DNA of 9,724 bases from an uncultured Acidobacteriota bacterium (GCA_946887105.1 CAMPKJ010000186.1:1-9724); one strand, 5' to 3'. Counted from the stretch's first letter, positions 1 to 6,239 are shown. A program made the numbers and translations. Notes: generated by a model from the sequence alone, not told the origin.

Positions 1-267
1 GTTGCGCCAGATCTCGAGGTCGAGCCGCTCGGACAGCGCACGTATGTCGAAGGAGTGATCGAGCGGCTCGACCCGCGCGGGCGGAAGTACTACTGGATCG
101 GCGGCGAGCCGCCGGTGTGGCATCCGGGCGAGGGCACGGACTTCGACGCCGTCCAGAACGGCTACGTCTCCATCACGCCGCTGCACCTCGACCTCACGCA
201 CCACGAATCGCTGACGCGACTGAAATCCCTCGAGGAGATGCTTGGCCACCACACCTCGAAAGGATGA
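1..267 (+). CDS. surE: 5'/3'-nucleotidase SurE, C-terminal fragment (5' end outside window)
   Basis: The window opens inside this gene; the frame is open from base 1 and stops with TGA at 265-267, giving the last 88 residues. SurE is a metal-dependent, survival-related phosphatase acting on nucleoside monophosphates in the cytoplasm. The fragment contains the family's conserved C-terminal signature: a DPRGRKYYWIGG stretch followed by a Thr-Asp and the GYVSITPLHLDLT segment that forms the dimer-swapping tail. The catalytic Asp/Asn metal-site residues lie upstream and cannot be checked. The gene overlaps the start of pcm by 26 bases; surE next to pcm is also the order in many Proteobacteria, which supports both calls. 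An internal GTG at 55 lies in the middle of a conserved region and is not a real start. Confidence 0.93.
   Translation, partial: VAPDLEVEPLGQRTYVEGVIERLDPRGRKYYWIGGEPPVWHPGEGTDFDAVQNGYVSITPLHLDLTHHESLTRLKSLEEMLGHHTSKG
232..237 (+). promoter_or_regulatory. Ribosome binding site deciding the TTG start of pcm
   Basis: GAGGAG lies four bases before TTG 242, inside the surE coding sequence. It is one of the better Shine-Dalgarno matches in the window and favours the TTG start over the in-frame ATG at 302, which would remove part of the N-terminal helix. Confidence 0.6.
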
Positions 268-916
268 TCAAGAGCGCGAGCTCGCGCACCAGCGCGCGCT
301 CATGGTCGAACGGCACATCGCCGCCCGCGGCATCAAAGACGAGCGCGTCCTGCAAGCCATGCGCGACGTCCCGCGCCATCGCTTCGTGCCTCAGGTCGTC
401 GCGGCAAAGGCGTACGGGGCCGGCGCGTTGCCGATCGGTGCGAAACAGACCATCTCGCAGCCGTACATCGTGGCGCGCATGATCGAGCTGCTGGAACTGC
501 GCGGCAACGAAAAGGTGCTGGAGATTGGCACGGGAACGGGATACCAGGCGGTAGTTCTGTCGAAGTTATGCGCGAAAGTATTCACCATCGAGCGGGTCAA
601 CGAGCTGGCGCTGAAGGCGGCCGAGATTTTCCGCGAGCTGAAGCTGCACAACACGTCGGTGAAGGTGTTCGACGGCACGTACGGCTGGTCGGATCAGGCG
701 CCGTTCGATCGCATCATCGTCGCAGCGGCCGCGCCGGAGATCCCCGATCCGCTCGTGCAGCAGCTCGCGCGCACCGGGCGGATGGTCATCCCGATCGGAC
801 CGGCCGGCAATCAGCGGCTGGCGCGCGTGACGCGCGTCGGCACGGGCGTGAAGATCGAGGACTGCGGCAGCGCGGAGTTCGTGCCGCTGCTGGGCCGATT
901 CGGCTGGAAAGAATAG
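242..916 (+). CDS. pcm: Protein-L-isoaspartate O-methyltransferase
   Basis: This enzyme uses S-adenosylmethionine to methylate isoaspartyl residues that form in ageing proteins, starting their repair in the cytoplasm. The 224-residue product has the full family pattern: the N-terminal helix and HRFVP motif near residue 46, the GAKQTISQPYIVA substrate-binding segment at about 66-78, SAM motif I (VLEIGTGTGYQ, about 92-102), the acidic end of strand two (TIER, about 115-118), the FDRIIVAAAAPEIP segment at about 155-168, and the MVIPIG strand towards the C-terminus. Length is usual for the family. TTG 242 is preferred because of the ribosome binding site before it; ATG 302 is the alternative. The 26-base overlap with surE suggests translational coupling. 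Confidence 0.95.
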   Translation: MATTPRKDDQERELAHQRALMVERHIAARGIKDERVLQAMRDVPRHRFVPQVVAAKAYGAGALPIGAKQTISQPYIVARMIELLELRGNEKVLEIGTGTGYQAVVLSKLCAKVFTIERVNELALKAAEIFRELKLHNTSVKVFDGTYGWSDQAPFDRIIVAAAAPEIPDPLVQQLARTGRMVIPIGPAGNQRLARVTRVGTGVKIEDCGSAEFVPLLGRFGWKE

Positions 917-947
917 ATCCGGTTCGGCTGGCGCGAGCAGGTGCGTC

Positions 948-1415
948 ATGAGGGTGCGCGCCTTCTTCGCGCTGACCGGCATCGTGTCGGCAATCCTCGG
1001 CGCCCTGGTGGTCTATCTGATGCTCTCCGTCCCGAACGATCTGCGCGCCGACGGGCTGCTCAAGGAAGCGCGCCAGAACATCACCGACGGACAGAACGCC
1101 AAGGCACGCGCATCGCTGCTGAAAATCGTGCAGCAGTATCCGCGCACCGACGCCGCCGCGGCCGCAACCGCCGCGCTGGTGTCGCTCGGACAGAAGGAAC
1201 GGGACGATCTCGCGCGTGCGATCGCGCAGGTGCGCACGCAGAACGTGCAGCAGGCGAAACTGATCGCCGACCTGCAGAAGAGCGTCACCGATCTCACAAA
1301 AGCGCCGCCGCAGGTCACGGCCGCGCAGGCGCCGCCCGCGGCGAAGCCGGCGGTGAAAAAAGCAGCGCCGAAGAAGAAGACCACGCCGAAGAGAAAGACG
1401 CGGCGGCGACGCTGA
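948..1415 (+). CDS. Single-pass membrane protein with helical region and strongly basic C-terminal tail, function unknown
   Basis: I do not recognise this 155-residue protein. Residues about 5-27 form one hydrophobic segment (an uncleaved membrane anchor is likely, as no signal-peptidase site stands out). Residues about 33-65 look like a TPR-type helix pair (LLKEARQNITDGQNAKARASLLKI is the pattern seen in outer-membrane assembly and tol-pal TPR proteins; similarity by eye only). Residues about 66-103 are a charged, probably coiled helix. From about 104 it is a Pro/Ala/Lys linker ending in a run of Lys and Arg (KKKTTPKRKTRRRR at the very end). It lies 31 bases after pcm and 18 before acyP, same strand, so is probably co-transcribed with pcm. 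Upstream there is only a weak AGGTG ribosome site. The basic tail could bind nucleic acid or another polyanion; that is a guess. Confidence 0.75.
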   Translation: MRVRAFFALTGIVSAILGALVVYLMLSVPNDLRADGLLKEARQNITDGQNAKARASLLKIVQQYPRTDAAAAATAALVSLGQKERDDLARAIAQVRTQNVQQAKLIADLQKSVTDLTKAPPQVTAAQAPPAAKPAVKKAAPKKKTTPKRKTRRRR

Positions 1416-1417
1416 AT

Positions 1418-1423
1418 TACAAT
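1418..1423 (+). promoter_or_regulatory. Candidate -10 box (TACAAT) before acyP
   Basis: TACAAT matches the sigma-70 -10 consensus at five of six positions and ends ten bases before the acyP ATG, in the 18-base gap after the upstream stop codon. At the optimal spacing the -35 position reads AAGACG, a weak match. If used, the transcript would have a leader of only a few bases. No Shine-Dalgarno precedes acyP. Confidence 0.35.
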
Positions 1424-1433
1424 CCGCACCCAT

Positions 1434-1709
1434 ATGAAGGAACAGCGGCATCTGCGAATCCACGGGAAGGTCCAGGGAGTCGGCTACCGCTTTTACGCCA
1501 CGCGCGTCGCACGGCGCATGGGTCTGAAGGGTTGGATCCAGAACAACCGCGACGGCTCGGTCGAGGCGCTCGTCGAAGGCGAGAAGAAATCGATCGACGA
1601 GTGGATCGAAGAAATCCGCGAAGGTCCCCGCTATGCGGAAGTGATCAAGATCGATCAGGAGTCGAAGGAGTTCACGGGCAAGCTCCCGGACTTCGACGTG
1701 AAGTTCTGA
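1434..1709 (+). CDS. acyP: Acylphosphatase
   Basis: Acylphosphatase hydrolyses the carboxyl-phosphate bond of acyl phosphates such as acetyl phosphate and carbamoyl phosphate; it is a small cytoplasmic ferredoxin-like fold enzyme. The 91-residue length is typical. The two family signatures are present: GKVQGVGYRFYA (residues 11-22), with the phosphate-binding and catalytic Arg at 19, and GWIQNNRDGSVE (33-44), with the catalytic Asn at 37. The 18-residue distance between the two matches the classical enzyme (Arg23/Asn41 in the human form). The start ATG 1434 has no ribosome binding site but has a TACAAT box ten bases upstream. The stop codon overlaps the apt start by one base (TGATG), so the two are surely translated from one message. 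Confidence 0.96.
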   Translation: MKEQRHLRIHGKVQGVGYRFYATRVARRMGLKGWIQNNRDGSVEALVEGEKKSIDEWIEEIREGPRYAEVIKIDQESKEFTGKLPDFDVKF

Positions 1710-2242
1710 TGTCGCGCATGACGCCCGCACAGCTCCAGTCCTTCATCCGCAGCGTCCCCGATTTTCCGAAGCCGGGGATCGTGTTCAAGGACATCACCCC
1801 GCTGCTTGGTTCCGCCGAGGCGCTGTCCGCGACGTGCGGCTTGCTGGCCGAGCCGTTTCGCGATGACGGCGTGACGCTCGTGGCCGGCATCGAGTCGCGC
1901 GGCTTCATCTTCGGCAGCATCGTCGCGCAGATCCTCGGCGCCGGCTTCGTGCCGATCCGCAAGCCCGGCAAGCTGCCGTGGACCACGCGCCGTCACGAGT
2001 ACGTGCTCGAATACGGCAGCGACGCGCTGGAGATTCATGACGACGCGCTCACGCCGTCCGATCGCGTGCTCGTGATCGACGACGTCCTCGCTACCGGCGG
2101 AACGCTCGCGGCGGCCACGCATCTCGTGCGCGGCTTCGAGGCCACGCTCGCGGGCGCGGCGATCGTGATCGAGCTCGGATTTCTCGGCGGGCGGGAGAAG
2201 CTCGGCGAGAACGTGAACCTGCACTCGGTGCTGAAGTATTAG
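1709..2242 (+). CDS. apt: Adenine phosphoribosyltransferase
   Basis: Apt salvages adenine by joining it to PRPP to make AMP and pyrophosphate. The 177-residue product is of normal length. It begins with the family's PDFPKPGIVFKDITPLL segment (about 17-33), continues through GIESRGFIFG (60-69) and the RKPGKLPW loop (84-91), and contains the PRPP-binding motif VLVIDDVLATGGT at 120-132. ATG 1709 overlaps the acyP stop; ATG 1718 (residue 4) is a possible shorter start. Pairing with acyP has no obvious pathway logic and may simply reflect a housekeeping operon. The gene ends immediately before the heptamer hairpin at 2244, which probably serves as its terminator. Confidence 0.96.
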   Translation: MSRMTPAQLQSFIRSVPDFPKPGIVFKDITPLLGSAEALSATCGLLAEPFRDDGVTLVAGIESRGFIFGSIVAQILGAGFVPIRKPGKLPWTTRRHEYVLEYGSDALEIHDDALTPSDRVLVIDDVLATGGTLAAATHLVRGFEATLAGAAIVIELGFLGGREKLGENVNLHSVLKY

Positions 2243-2243
2243 A

Positions 2244-2354
2244 CGTTGGGCGTTAGGCGTTGGGCGTTCGGGAGTTTTCGCTCGAGCGCCAGGTAACGCT
2301 TGCGACGACTGGCCCGCTGTGCGCAGACTCCCGAACGCCCAACGCCTAACGCCC
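2244..2354. repeat. Long inverted repeat made of 7-base tandem units (hairpin A), between convergent genes
   Basis: The left side (2244-2271) is four tandem heptamers, CGTTGGG, CGTTAGG, CGTTGGG and CGTTCGG. Bases 2248-2274 have a perfect 27-base inverted copy at 2328-2354, across a 53-base spacer (2275-2327) that itself contains a small GCCAG/CTGGC stem (2288-2292 with 2309-2313). The element starts right after the apt stop, and the right arm runs over the last bases of the convergent gene on the other strand, including its TAG. A 27-bp G+C-rich stem would be a strong block to transcription in both directions, although it lacks the U-run of a standard intrinsic terminator. Two similar elements of different sequence lie at 6148-6235 and 9626-9714. 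Confidence 0.9.
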
Positions 2355-2585
2355 TTCGCGCAAGCGAAGTCGCACCAGCGGCGACTCCCCCGTCACGTGC
2401 ACGCCGGGCGTGAGCTCGAAGGCGTCCTCGGTGGTCTGCACGCCCCCGAGGAGCAGGCAGAGGCGCGCCAGCTCCTTGAAGGAGGCCTGATCGGCTTCGA
2501 CGATCACTTCCCCACCCTCGACGCGGACGCTCATCGGTGCGCGCGACAATCCTTCGAGCGCCATCATGGCCAGGTCGTAGTTCAT
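2346..2585 (-). CDS. Small conserved-looking protein, function unknown (possible Imm32-like fold)
   Basis: This 79-residue gene starts on the base after the TAG of the pterin synthase gene (TAGATG), with a strong ribosome binding site (GGAGAGGA, 2593-2600 on this strand) within that gene, so the two are translated together. The predicted order is a short helix, a strand (SVRVEGGEVIVEA, about 19-31), a helix (SFKELARLCLLLGG, about 35-48) and strands near the C-terminus around a His-x-Thr in GVHVTGESPLVRLRL. This strand-helix-strand plan, with a leucine-rich helix and a late His, loosely recalls the Imm32 family, but I cannot confirm this and claim no function. The last three bases lie within the right arm of hairpin A. 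Confidence 0.72.
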   Translation of the reverse strand: MNYDLAMMALEGLSRAPMSVRVEGGEVIVEADQASFKELARLCLLLGGVQTTEDAFELTPGVHVTGESPLVRLRLREGR

Positions 2586-2996
2586 CTACTCGTCCTCTCC
2601 GCGGTATCGCACGGAATTGCGCTCGGTCTCTTCGAGCACGACCTCGTACAGCTCGCCACTCGGAATGGAATTCGCCAGCTGAGCCCAGAACGCGCGCGCC
2701 AGATTCTCGGCCGTGGGGATGACGTCCTTCAGAAAATCGACGTCCTCGTTGAGGTTCGTGTGATCGACCCGATCGATGACGCGCTCGCGCATGATGTCCT
2801 TGAGGCGCTTCAGGTCGATGACCATCCCGGTCTCGGGATCGATGCGCCCTTTCACGCTCACTTCCAGCGCGTAGTTATGGCCGTGGCCGCGCGGGTTGTC
2901 GCATTTCGCGTACGTGCGGCGGTTCCATTCCGCATCCCGGTTCGGATTGTGCAATCGGTGAGCTGCCGAGAACGTCAGTCGTGCCGTAACGATCAT
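2586..2996 (-). CDS. 6-pyruvoyl-tetrahydropterin synthase / 6-carboxytetrahydropterin synthase family, PTPS-type motif
   Basis: COG0720 enzyme acting on 7,8-dihydroneopterin triphosphate. In the 136-residue reading from ATG 2996, the zinc ligands are His13 (FSAAHRL), His38 and His40 (GHGHNY), the catalytic Cys is Cys32, the Asp-His pair is 78-79 (DHTNLN), and the pterin-binding Glu is at about 123 (EETERN). The motif is Cys-x5-His-Gly-His, as in animal PTPS (its CNNPNGHGHNY segment), whereas QueD usually has Cys-x3-His-Gly-His. The DPETGMVIDL segment and the LYEV-ET stretch also resemble the animal enzyme. No queC, queE or folE is visible here, so I give no symbol: it could make 6-pyruvoyl-tetrahydropterin, or act as QueD. 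A TTG at 3005 would add three residues; neither start has a ribosome binding site. Confidence 0.9.
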   Translation of the reverse strand: MIVTARLTFSAAHRLHNPNRDAEWNRRTYAKCDNPRGHGHNYALEVSVKGRIDPETGMVIDLKRLKDIMRERVIDRVDHTNLNEDVDFLKDVIPTAENLARAFWAQLANSIPSGELYEVVLEETERNSVRYRGEDE

Positions 2997-3004
2997 CGCG
3001 CGCA

Positions 3005-3010
3005 ATTATG
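3005..3010 (-). promoter_or_regulatory. Candidate -10 box (CATAAT) before the pterin synthase gene
   Basis: Read on the minus strand, CATAAT (five of six consensus bases) ends eight bases before ATG 2996. No -35 match is apparent. It sits within the 11-base gap and first codon of the divergent gene at 3008, so if real the two genes' promoters and coding starts overlap. Confidence 0.3.
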
Positions 3011-3316
3011 GACGCAAACGAACCGCTCTACATGCCCTGCCGGAATGGCACGTTCATCCTTCCGGACAGCATCTTCCGCGCGCTCGAAGCGCTCACGAAC
3101 GGCTTCGTCTACCTGCGCCAGGACGACGACACGCTCACCATCTCCACGACCAGCCTGCCCGGCGGACACCGGCGGCCGTTGAACGCGCGCGTGCGCGTGC
3201 AGATGTTCCGCAACGCCACGCGCCTGGGCATCGTCGATCTGCGCGAGTCGATCCGGGTGATGGCCATCAGCGCACTTGTGCCAGTGCCGTCCGGATCTCC
3301 GCCTGCTGTTCGATGA
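3008..3316 (+). CDS. Small protein of unknown function, convergently overlapping the pseudokinase gene
   Basis: I do not recognise this 102-residue product. It reads as a genuine protein: strands alternate with one helix (NGTFILPDSIFRALEALTNG, about 13-32), then FVYLRQDDDTLTIST (33-47), and a conserved-looking block MFRNATRLGIVDLRESIRVM (66-85). The beta-rich layout with a short helix after FILP loosely resembles AbrB/MraZ-type proteins, but I would not assign it. It starts 11 bases from the divergent pterin synthase start and has no ribosome binding site. Its last 50 bases (3267-3316) are antisense to the end of the pseudokinase gene; that part codes for a low-complexity tail (residues from about 87) and may be an unselected extension. 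Confidence 0.68.
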   Translation: MDANEPLYMPCRNGTFILPDSIFRALEALTNGFVYLRQDDDTLTISTTSLPGGHRRPLNARVRVQMFRNATRLGIVDLRESIRVMAISALVPVPSGSPPAVR

Positions 3317-6128
3317 GCCCGGCCTTCAAGGCCAGGAAGCGCGCATCGTTCGCGAGATAGCGGAACAGCGGATGCGCGAGCACGTACGACGCGGTCGGCT
3401 CCTTGCGCTGCGCGGCCTTCTCCAGCGCCGTGAGCACGCCCGGGGTATCGTCGAGCAGCGCGTGAATTTCCGCGGCATAGGTCCATGACTCATCGCCCGG
3501 AACGGACGCGGCGAGCGCCGCCTCGAGCTCGTTCAGCGCGGTCGCTCGATCTTTCTTCTCGGCGGCGACGTACGCGCTGAGCATGTGATAGCCGTACAGC
3601 GGATCGGATTGCTCGAGTTTCTTCAGTTCGGCCTCGGCGACTCCGAGCGAATGCCGCAGCGCCGCCAGCCGCCCGATCTTCAGCGTGACCGCGGCGTTCT
3701 CCGCGGGCGTGTCCTCGATCGTGTAGTAGCGCTGGATGGCGGTATCGATCCTTCCGGCCGCGGCCTGAATATCCGGCTCGTGCACTTCGATCTGCACCGG
3801 CTCGAGCGTCTTCATCCGCTCGAGCAACGCACGGAATCGCACCTCGTCGCCCGCCGCCAGCGCATATCGCGCCACGTGATTGAGCGCCTCGGCATCCCTC
3901 GGCTCGCGTCGCAACACGAGCTCGAACACTCCGAACGCCTGATGCAGATCGCCGCTCATCAGGCTCGCGCGCGCGACCTTGCGCGCGGCGTCGAGGTTCC
4001 GCGGATCGAGCGTCACGACCTGGCGCGCTGCTGCGATCGCGTCCGCTTCCTTTCCGGTCGACGCGAAGAGCTCCATCGCCAGAAGCTGCGCGGGCAGGAA
4101 CTTCGGATCGGCCGCGAGCGCGGCGCGTACGGACGTATCGGCGCGCATTGCGTCGTTCTGTGCGCGCGCGACCACCGCATCGGCGTACGAATTCAGCGTC
4201 TCGGGCGTCGCATCACCGCGCGGCTGGGCCTGCACTTCGGCGAGCACCCACGGCACGAGCGCACGAATGCCGCTCGCCGCATCGGGGATCACTGCCGGCG
4301 GCGCGGTCTTCATCCCGTGCGCGGCCACGAGCTCGGGACCGGCGGCGCCGTCGCGGACGCGTGCGGTGATCACGGCCGCATCGGACGTGGCCGCGTCGAC
4401 GACGCGCAGTTCCGGCAGTCCGCGCAGGATGGCCAGTGCGCCGAGCCGCACGGCGTTGGCGCGCTCGGCGACGAGCGGATCGGCCGACTCGACGGTGAAC
4501 GGCCCGACGAACACGGTCCGCGGATGCTCGATGGTGGCCGGCTGCGGTCCGGCCGGCGCCGTGCTCGCGACAGGAGCGACGCGCGGGTTGCCGCGTCTCC
4601 ACATCACCGCCGCCGCGCCGATGAGCACGATCGCCAGCACCGCCAGCGCGGCGATCGTCAGCATCCGTTTGCGGCGCGCCGCGGACGCGATCATCGCTTC
4701 CACTTCCGCGATGGCCGCATCCTCCGCTTCCAGTTCCGCGGTGGACGGCTCCGGCTCGCTGATCGTCGGCGGCGCCGGCTCCGGCGGCACGATCGTGTAC
4801 AGCTTCACGCCCGCGCGCGCGCCGGCATCGCGCAGACGCACGTTGCCGCGGCCCTCCTTGACGAACTCCTCCGTGATGAAGAGCTGGTTTGGCGGCAACT
4901 GCGCGAGCGTGGCGATGGCCCTGTCGAGAGACGGACCGGCCGGCGTGCCGTCACGCATTTCGAGCTCACCGGCGTGCAGGAGCATGCGCACGTTGACCGG
5001 CTCCCCTTCCTGCTGCGTCGGCGACAAATCGAACTCGCCCTTGCGCCCCGCCTCCAGCGCGCTCTCGACGGACGGCAGCTCCGCGACCAGACGCGTGCCG
5101 AAGGGATCGATCACCTGTCCGTCGAACAGATACACCGATTCGCCGAGGATTTGCTGCATGCGTGCGGCGGCGTGGGTGGCGGCTTCGGGATCGTCCGCGG
5201 CCATGGCGTCGTAATCGGCGACGTCGGCGATCATCAGGATCGACCGGCGGCGATCGGATGCCGCGGCGGCCGGCGTGGCGATCCTCTTTTCGAGCTGCTG
5301 CGTGTACAGGATGACGTCCGGATCGGCTTTCTCGATCGCGGAGGTCAGCGCCTTCATGTTGTCCTGCCGCTTGAACGGATCCTTGAACAGACAGCTGCCG
5401 AGGAGCGCGAGAACGGCGTTGTCGATATTCGGATTGGCGGTCTTCGGCGAAGCGGGATTCCCTTCCACCACCGCACGCGCGACATCACCCGCGGTCGCGC
5501 CGTTGAAGGGCAGCTTGCCGGTGGCCATCTCGTACAGCACCACGCCCATCGAGAAGACATCGGTGCGCTCGTCGATGCTCGCGGACGCGATCTGCTCCGG
5601 CGCCATGTAGGCGACCGCGCGCGGATCGGCGCTCTTCTGCTGATACGACGTCGATGTGCGTTCGCGGCGCAGCAGGTTCCCGACGTTCAGTCCCGTCAGC
5701 CGCACCTGTCCGTCGGACGTGATCATCACCGAATCGCCCGCGATGTTTCCGTGCAGCAGTCCTTTGACGTGGAGATACCTCACGACGCTCGCGAGCTGAT
5801 GGGCGAGGCGGAAGAACTCCTGCCGGTCCACCGGCGTGCCGCCGAGCTTGCGCGTGAGCGACTGGCCGTCGATCACGTCCATGACCATCAGGAGGTTGTC
5901 GCCGACCGGCGTGATCTCCAGAACGGGAACGAGGAACGTGTGGTACAGCGCCGCCGCGAGGCGGATGTCGCGGACCAGCGTCTCGCGCTTCGATTGTTCT
6001 TTCGGAAGCTGCTTGGTCAGCAGCTTGATCGCGACCCTGCGCCCGTTGCGCGTGTCCTCCGCCAGCCAGACCGATGCGCCGACACGCTCACCGATGACGT
6101 AAGGGCCGAGGGGCTGATTCGACGACAT
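3267..6128 (-). CDS. Membrane-spanning pseudokinase with degenerate nucleotide-cyclase-like domain and extracytoplasmic TPR region
   Basis: The 953-residue protein has four parts. (1) Residues 10-265: a Ser/Thr kinase fold with Lys35 (VAIK), YMAPE (174-178) and DVFSMGVVLYEMATGKLPF (190-208) intact. However, the Gly-rich loop is reduced to VGASV, HRDLKPEN reads HGNIAGDS (126-133), and DFG reads GLN (146-148), so catalysis is unlikely. (2) Residues 293-447: class III cyclase-like; first metal Asp kept (Asp302 in IADVADYD), second replaced (Gly-Asp to Gly-Thr, 344-345), catalytic Asn/Arg region altered (SLDRAIATL, 400-408). (3) Residues about 489-510: one membrane helix after an RRKR stretch, so parts 1-2 face the cytoplasm. 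(4) From about 530: VFVGPF-type segment, then TPR-like helices to the end. ATG 6128 is chosen because the upstream reading continues only through hairpin B and a TATACT box precedes it. A signalling scaffold is inferred. Confidence 0.88.
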   Translation of the reverse strand: MSSNQPLGPYVIGERVGASVWLAEDTRNGRRVAIKLLTKQLPKEQSKRETLVRDIRLAAALYHTFLVPVLEITPVGDNLLMVMDVIDGQSLTRKLGGTPVDRQEFFRLAHQLASVVRYLHVKGLLHGNIAGDSVMITSDGQVRLTGLNVGNLLRRERTSTSYQQKSADPRAVAYMAPEQIASASIDERTDVFSMGVVLYEMATGKLPFNGATAGDVARAVVEGNPASPKTANPNIDNAVLALLGSCLFKDPFKRQDNMKALTSAIEKADPDVILYTQQLEKRIATPAAAASDRRRSILMIADVADYDAMAADDPEAATHAAARMQQILGESVYLFDGQVIDPFGTRLVAELPSVESALEAGRKGEFDLSPTQQEGEPVNVRMLLHAGELEMRDGTPAGPSLDRAIATLAQLPPNQLFITEEFVKEGRGNVRLRDAGARAGVKLYTIVPPEPAPPTISEPEPSTAELEAEDAAIAEVEAMIASAARRKRMLTIAALAVLAIVLIGAAAVMWRRGNPRVAPVASTAPAGPQPATIEHPRTVFVGPFTVESADPLVAERANAVRLGALAILRGLPELRVVDAATSDAAVITARVRDGAAGPELVAAHGMKTAPPAVIPDAASGIRALVPWVLAEVQAQPRGDATPETLNSYADAVVARAQNDAMRADTSVRAALAADPKFLPAQLLAMELFASTGKEADAIAAARQVVTLDPRNLDAARKVARASLMSGDLHQAFGVFELVLRREPRDAEALNHVARYALAAGDEVRFRALLERMKTLEPVQIEVHEPDIQAAAGRIDTAIQRYYTIEDTPAENAAVTLKIGRLAALRHSLGVAEAELKKLEQSDPLYGYHMLSAYVAAEKKDRATALNELEAALAASVPGDESWTYAAEIHALLDDTPGVLTALEKAAQRKEPTASYVLAHPLFRYLANDARFLALKAGLIEQQAEIRTALAQVR

Positions 6129-6134
6129 GGCGGA

Positions 6135-6140
6135 AGTATA
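6135..6140 (-). promoter_or_regulatory. Candidate -10 box (TATACT) for the pseudokinase gene
   Basis: TATACT on the minus strand (five of six consensus bases) ends six bases before ATG 6128. A start site seven bases downstream would place the mRNA 5' end on or next to the ATG, that is, a leaderless message. The -35 position would fall in hairpin B and reads AGGAAC, a poor sigma-70 match. No Shine-Dalgarno is present. Confidence 0.4.
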
Positions 6141-6147
6141 CGAGGGG

Positions 6148-6235
6148 AGTTCCTCGGGTTCCTCGGAGTTCCTCGGTTCCTCGGCGGCAGGCCACACTCC
6201 GAGGAACTCCGAGGAACTCCGAGGCACCGAGGAAC
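6148..6235. repeat. Inverted repeat made of 8-10-base tandem units (hairpin B)
   Basis: The left arm (6148-6184) holds four units of (AG)TTCCTCGG, 8-10 bases apart; the right arm (6199-6235) holds four copies in the opposite direction (CCGAGGAACT type, one reading CCGAGGCA). Spacer 6185-6198 is 14 bases. Perfect 16-base pairing exists between CCTCGGAGTTCCTCGG at 6161-6176 and its complement at 6199-6214, or alternatively 6209-6224, so several hairpin registers are possible. The element fills most of the gap between the dinB-family stop (6240) and the pseudokinase start (6128), both on the minus strand. It probably ends the carboxylase-dinB transcript and isolates the pseudokinase promoter. 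Confidence 0.85.
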
Positions 6236-6239
6236 CGTC

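Noticed and set aside
941..1708. An upstream extension of the apt frame back to 941
   Set aside because: It overlaps two other genes in a different frame, is Arg/Ala-rich without conserved content, and apt homology begins at about 1709.
6129..6227. A 33-residue N-terminal extension of the pseudokinase starting at 6227
   Set aside because: It simply translates hairpin B (Glu/Pro/Ser repeats), and the kinase fold begins right after ATG 6128, which has its own -10 box.
6148..6235. GGAAC words in hairpin B as -35 elements for an ECF (sigma-E-like) factor
   Set aside because: They arise from the repeat unit itself, and no matching ECF -10 at the right distance could be identified.
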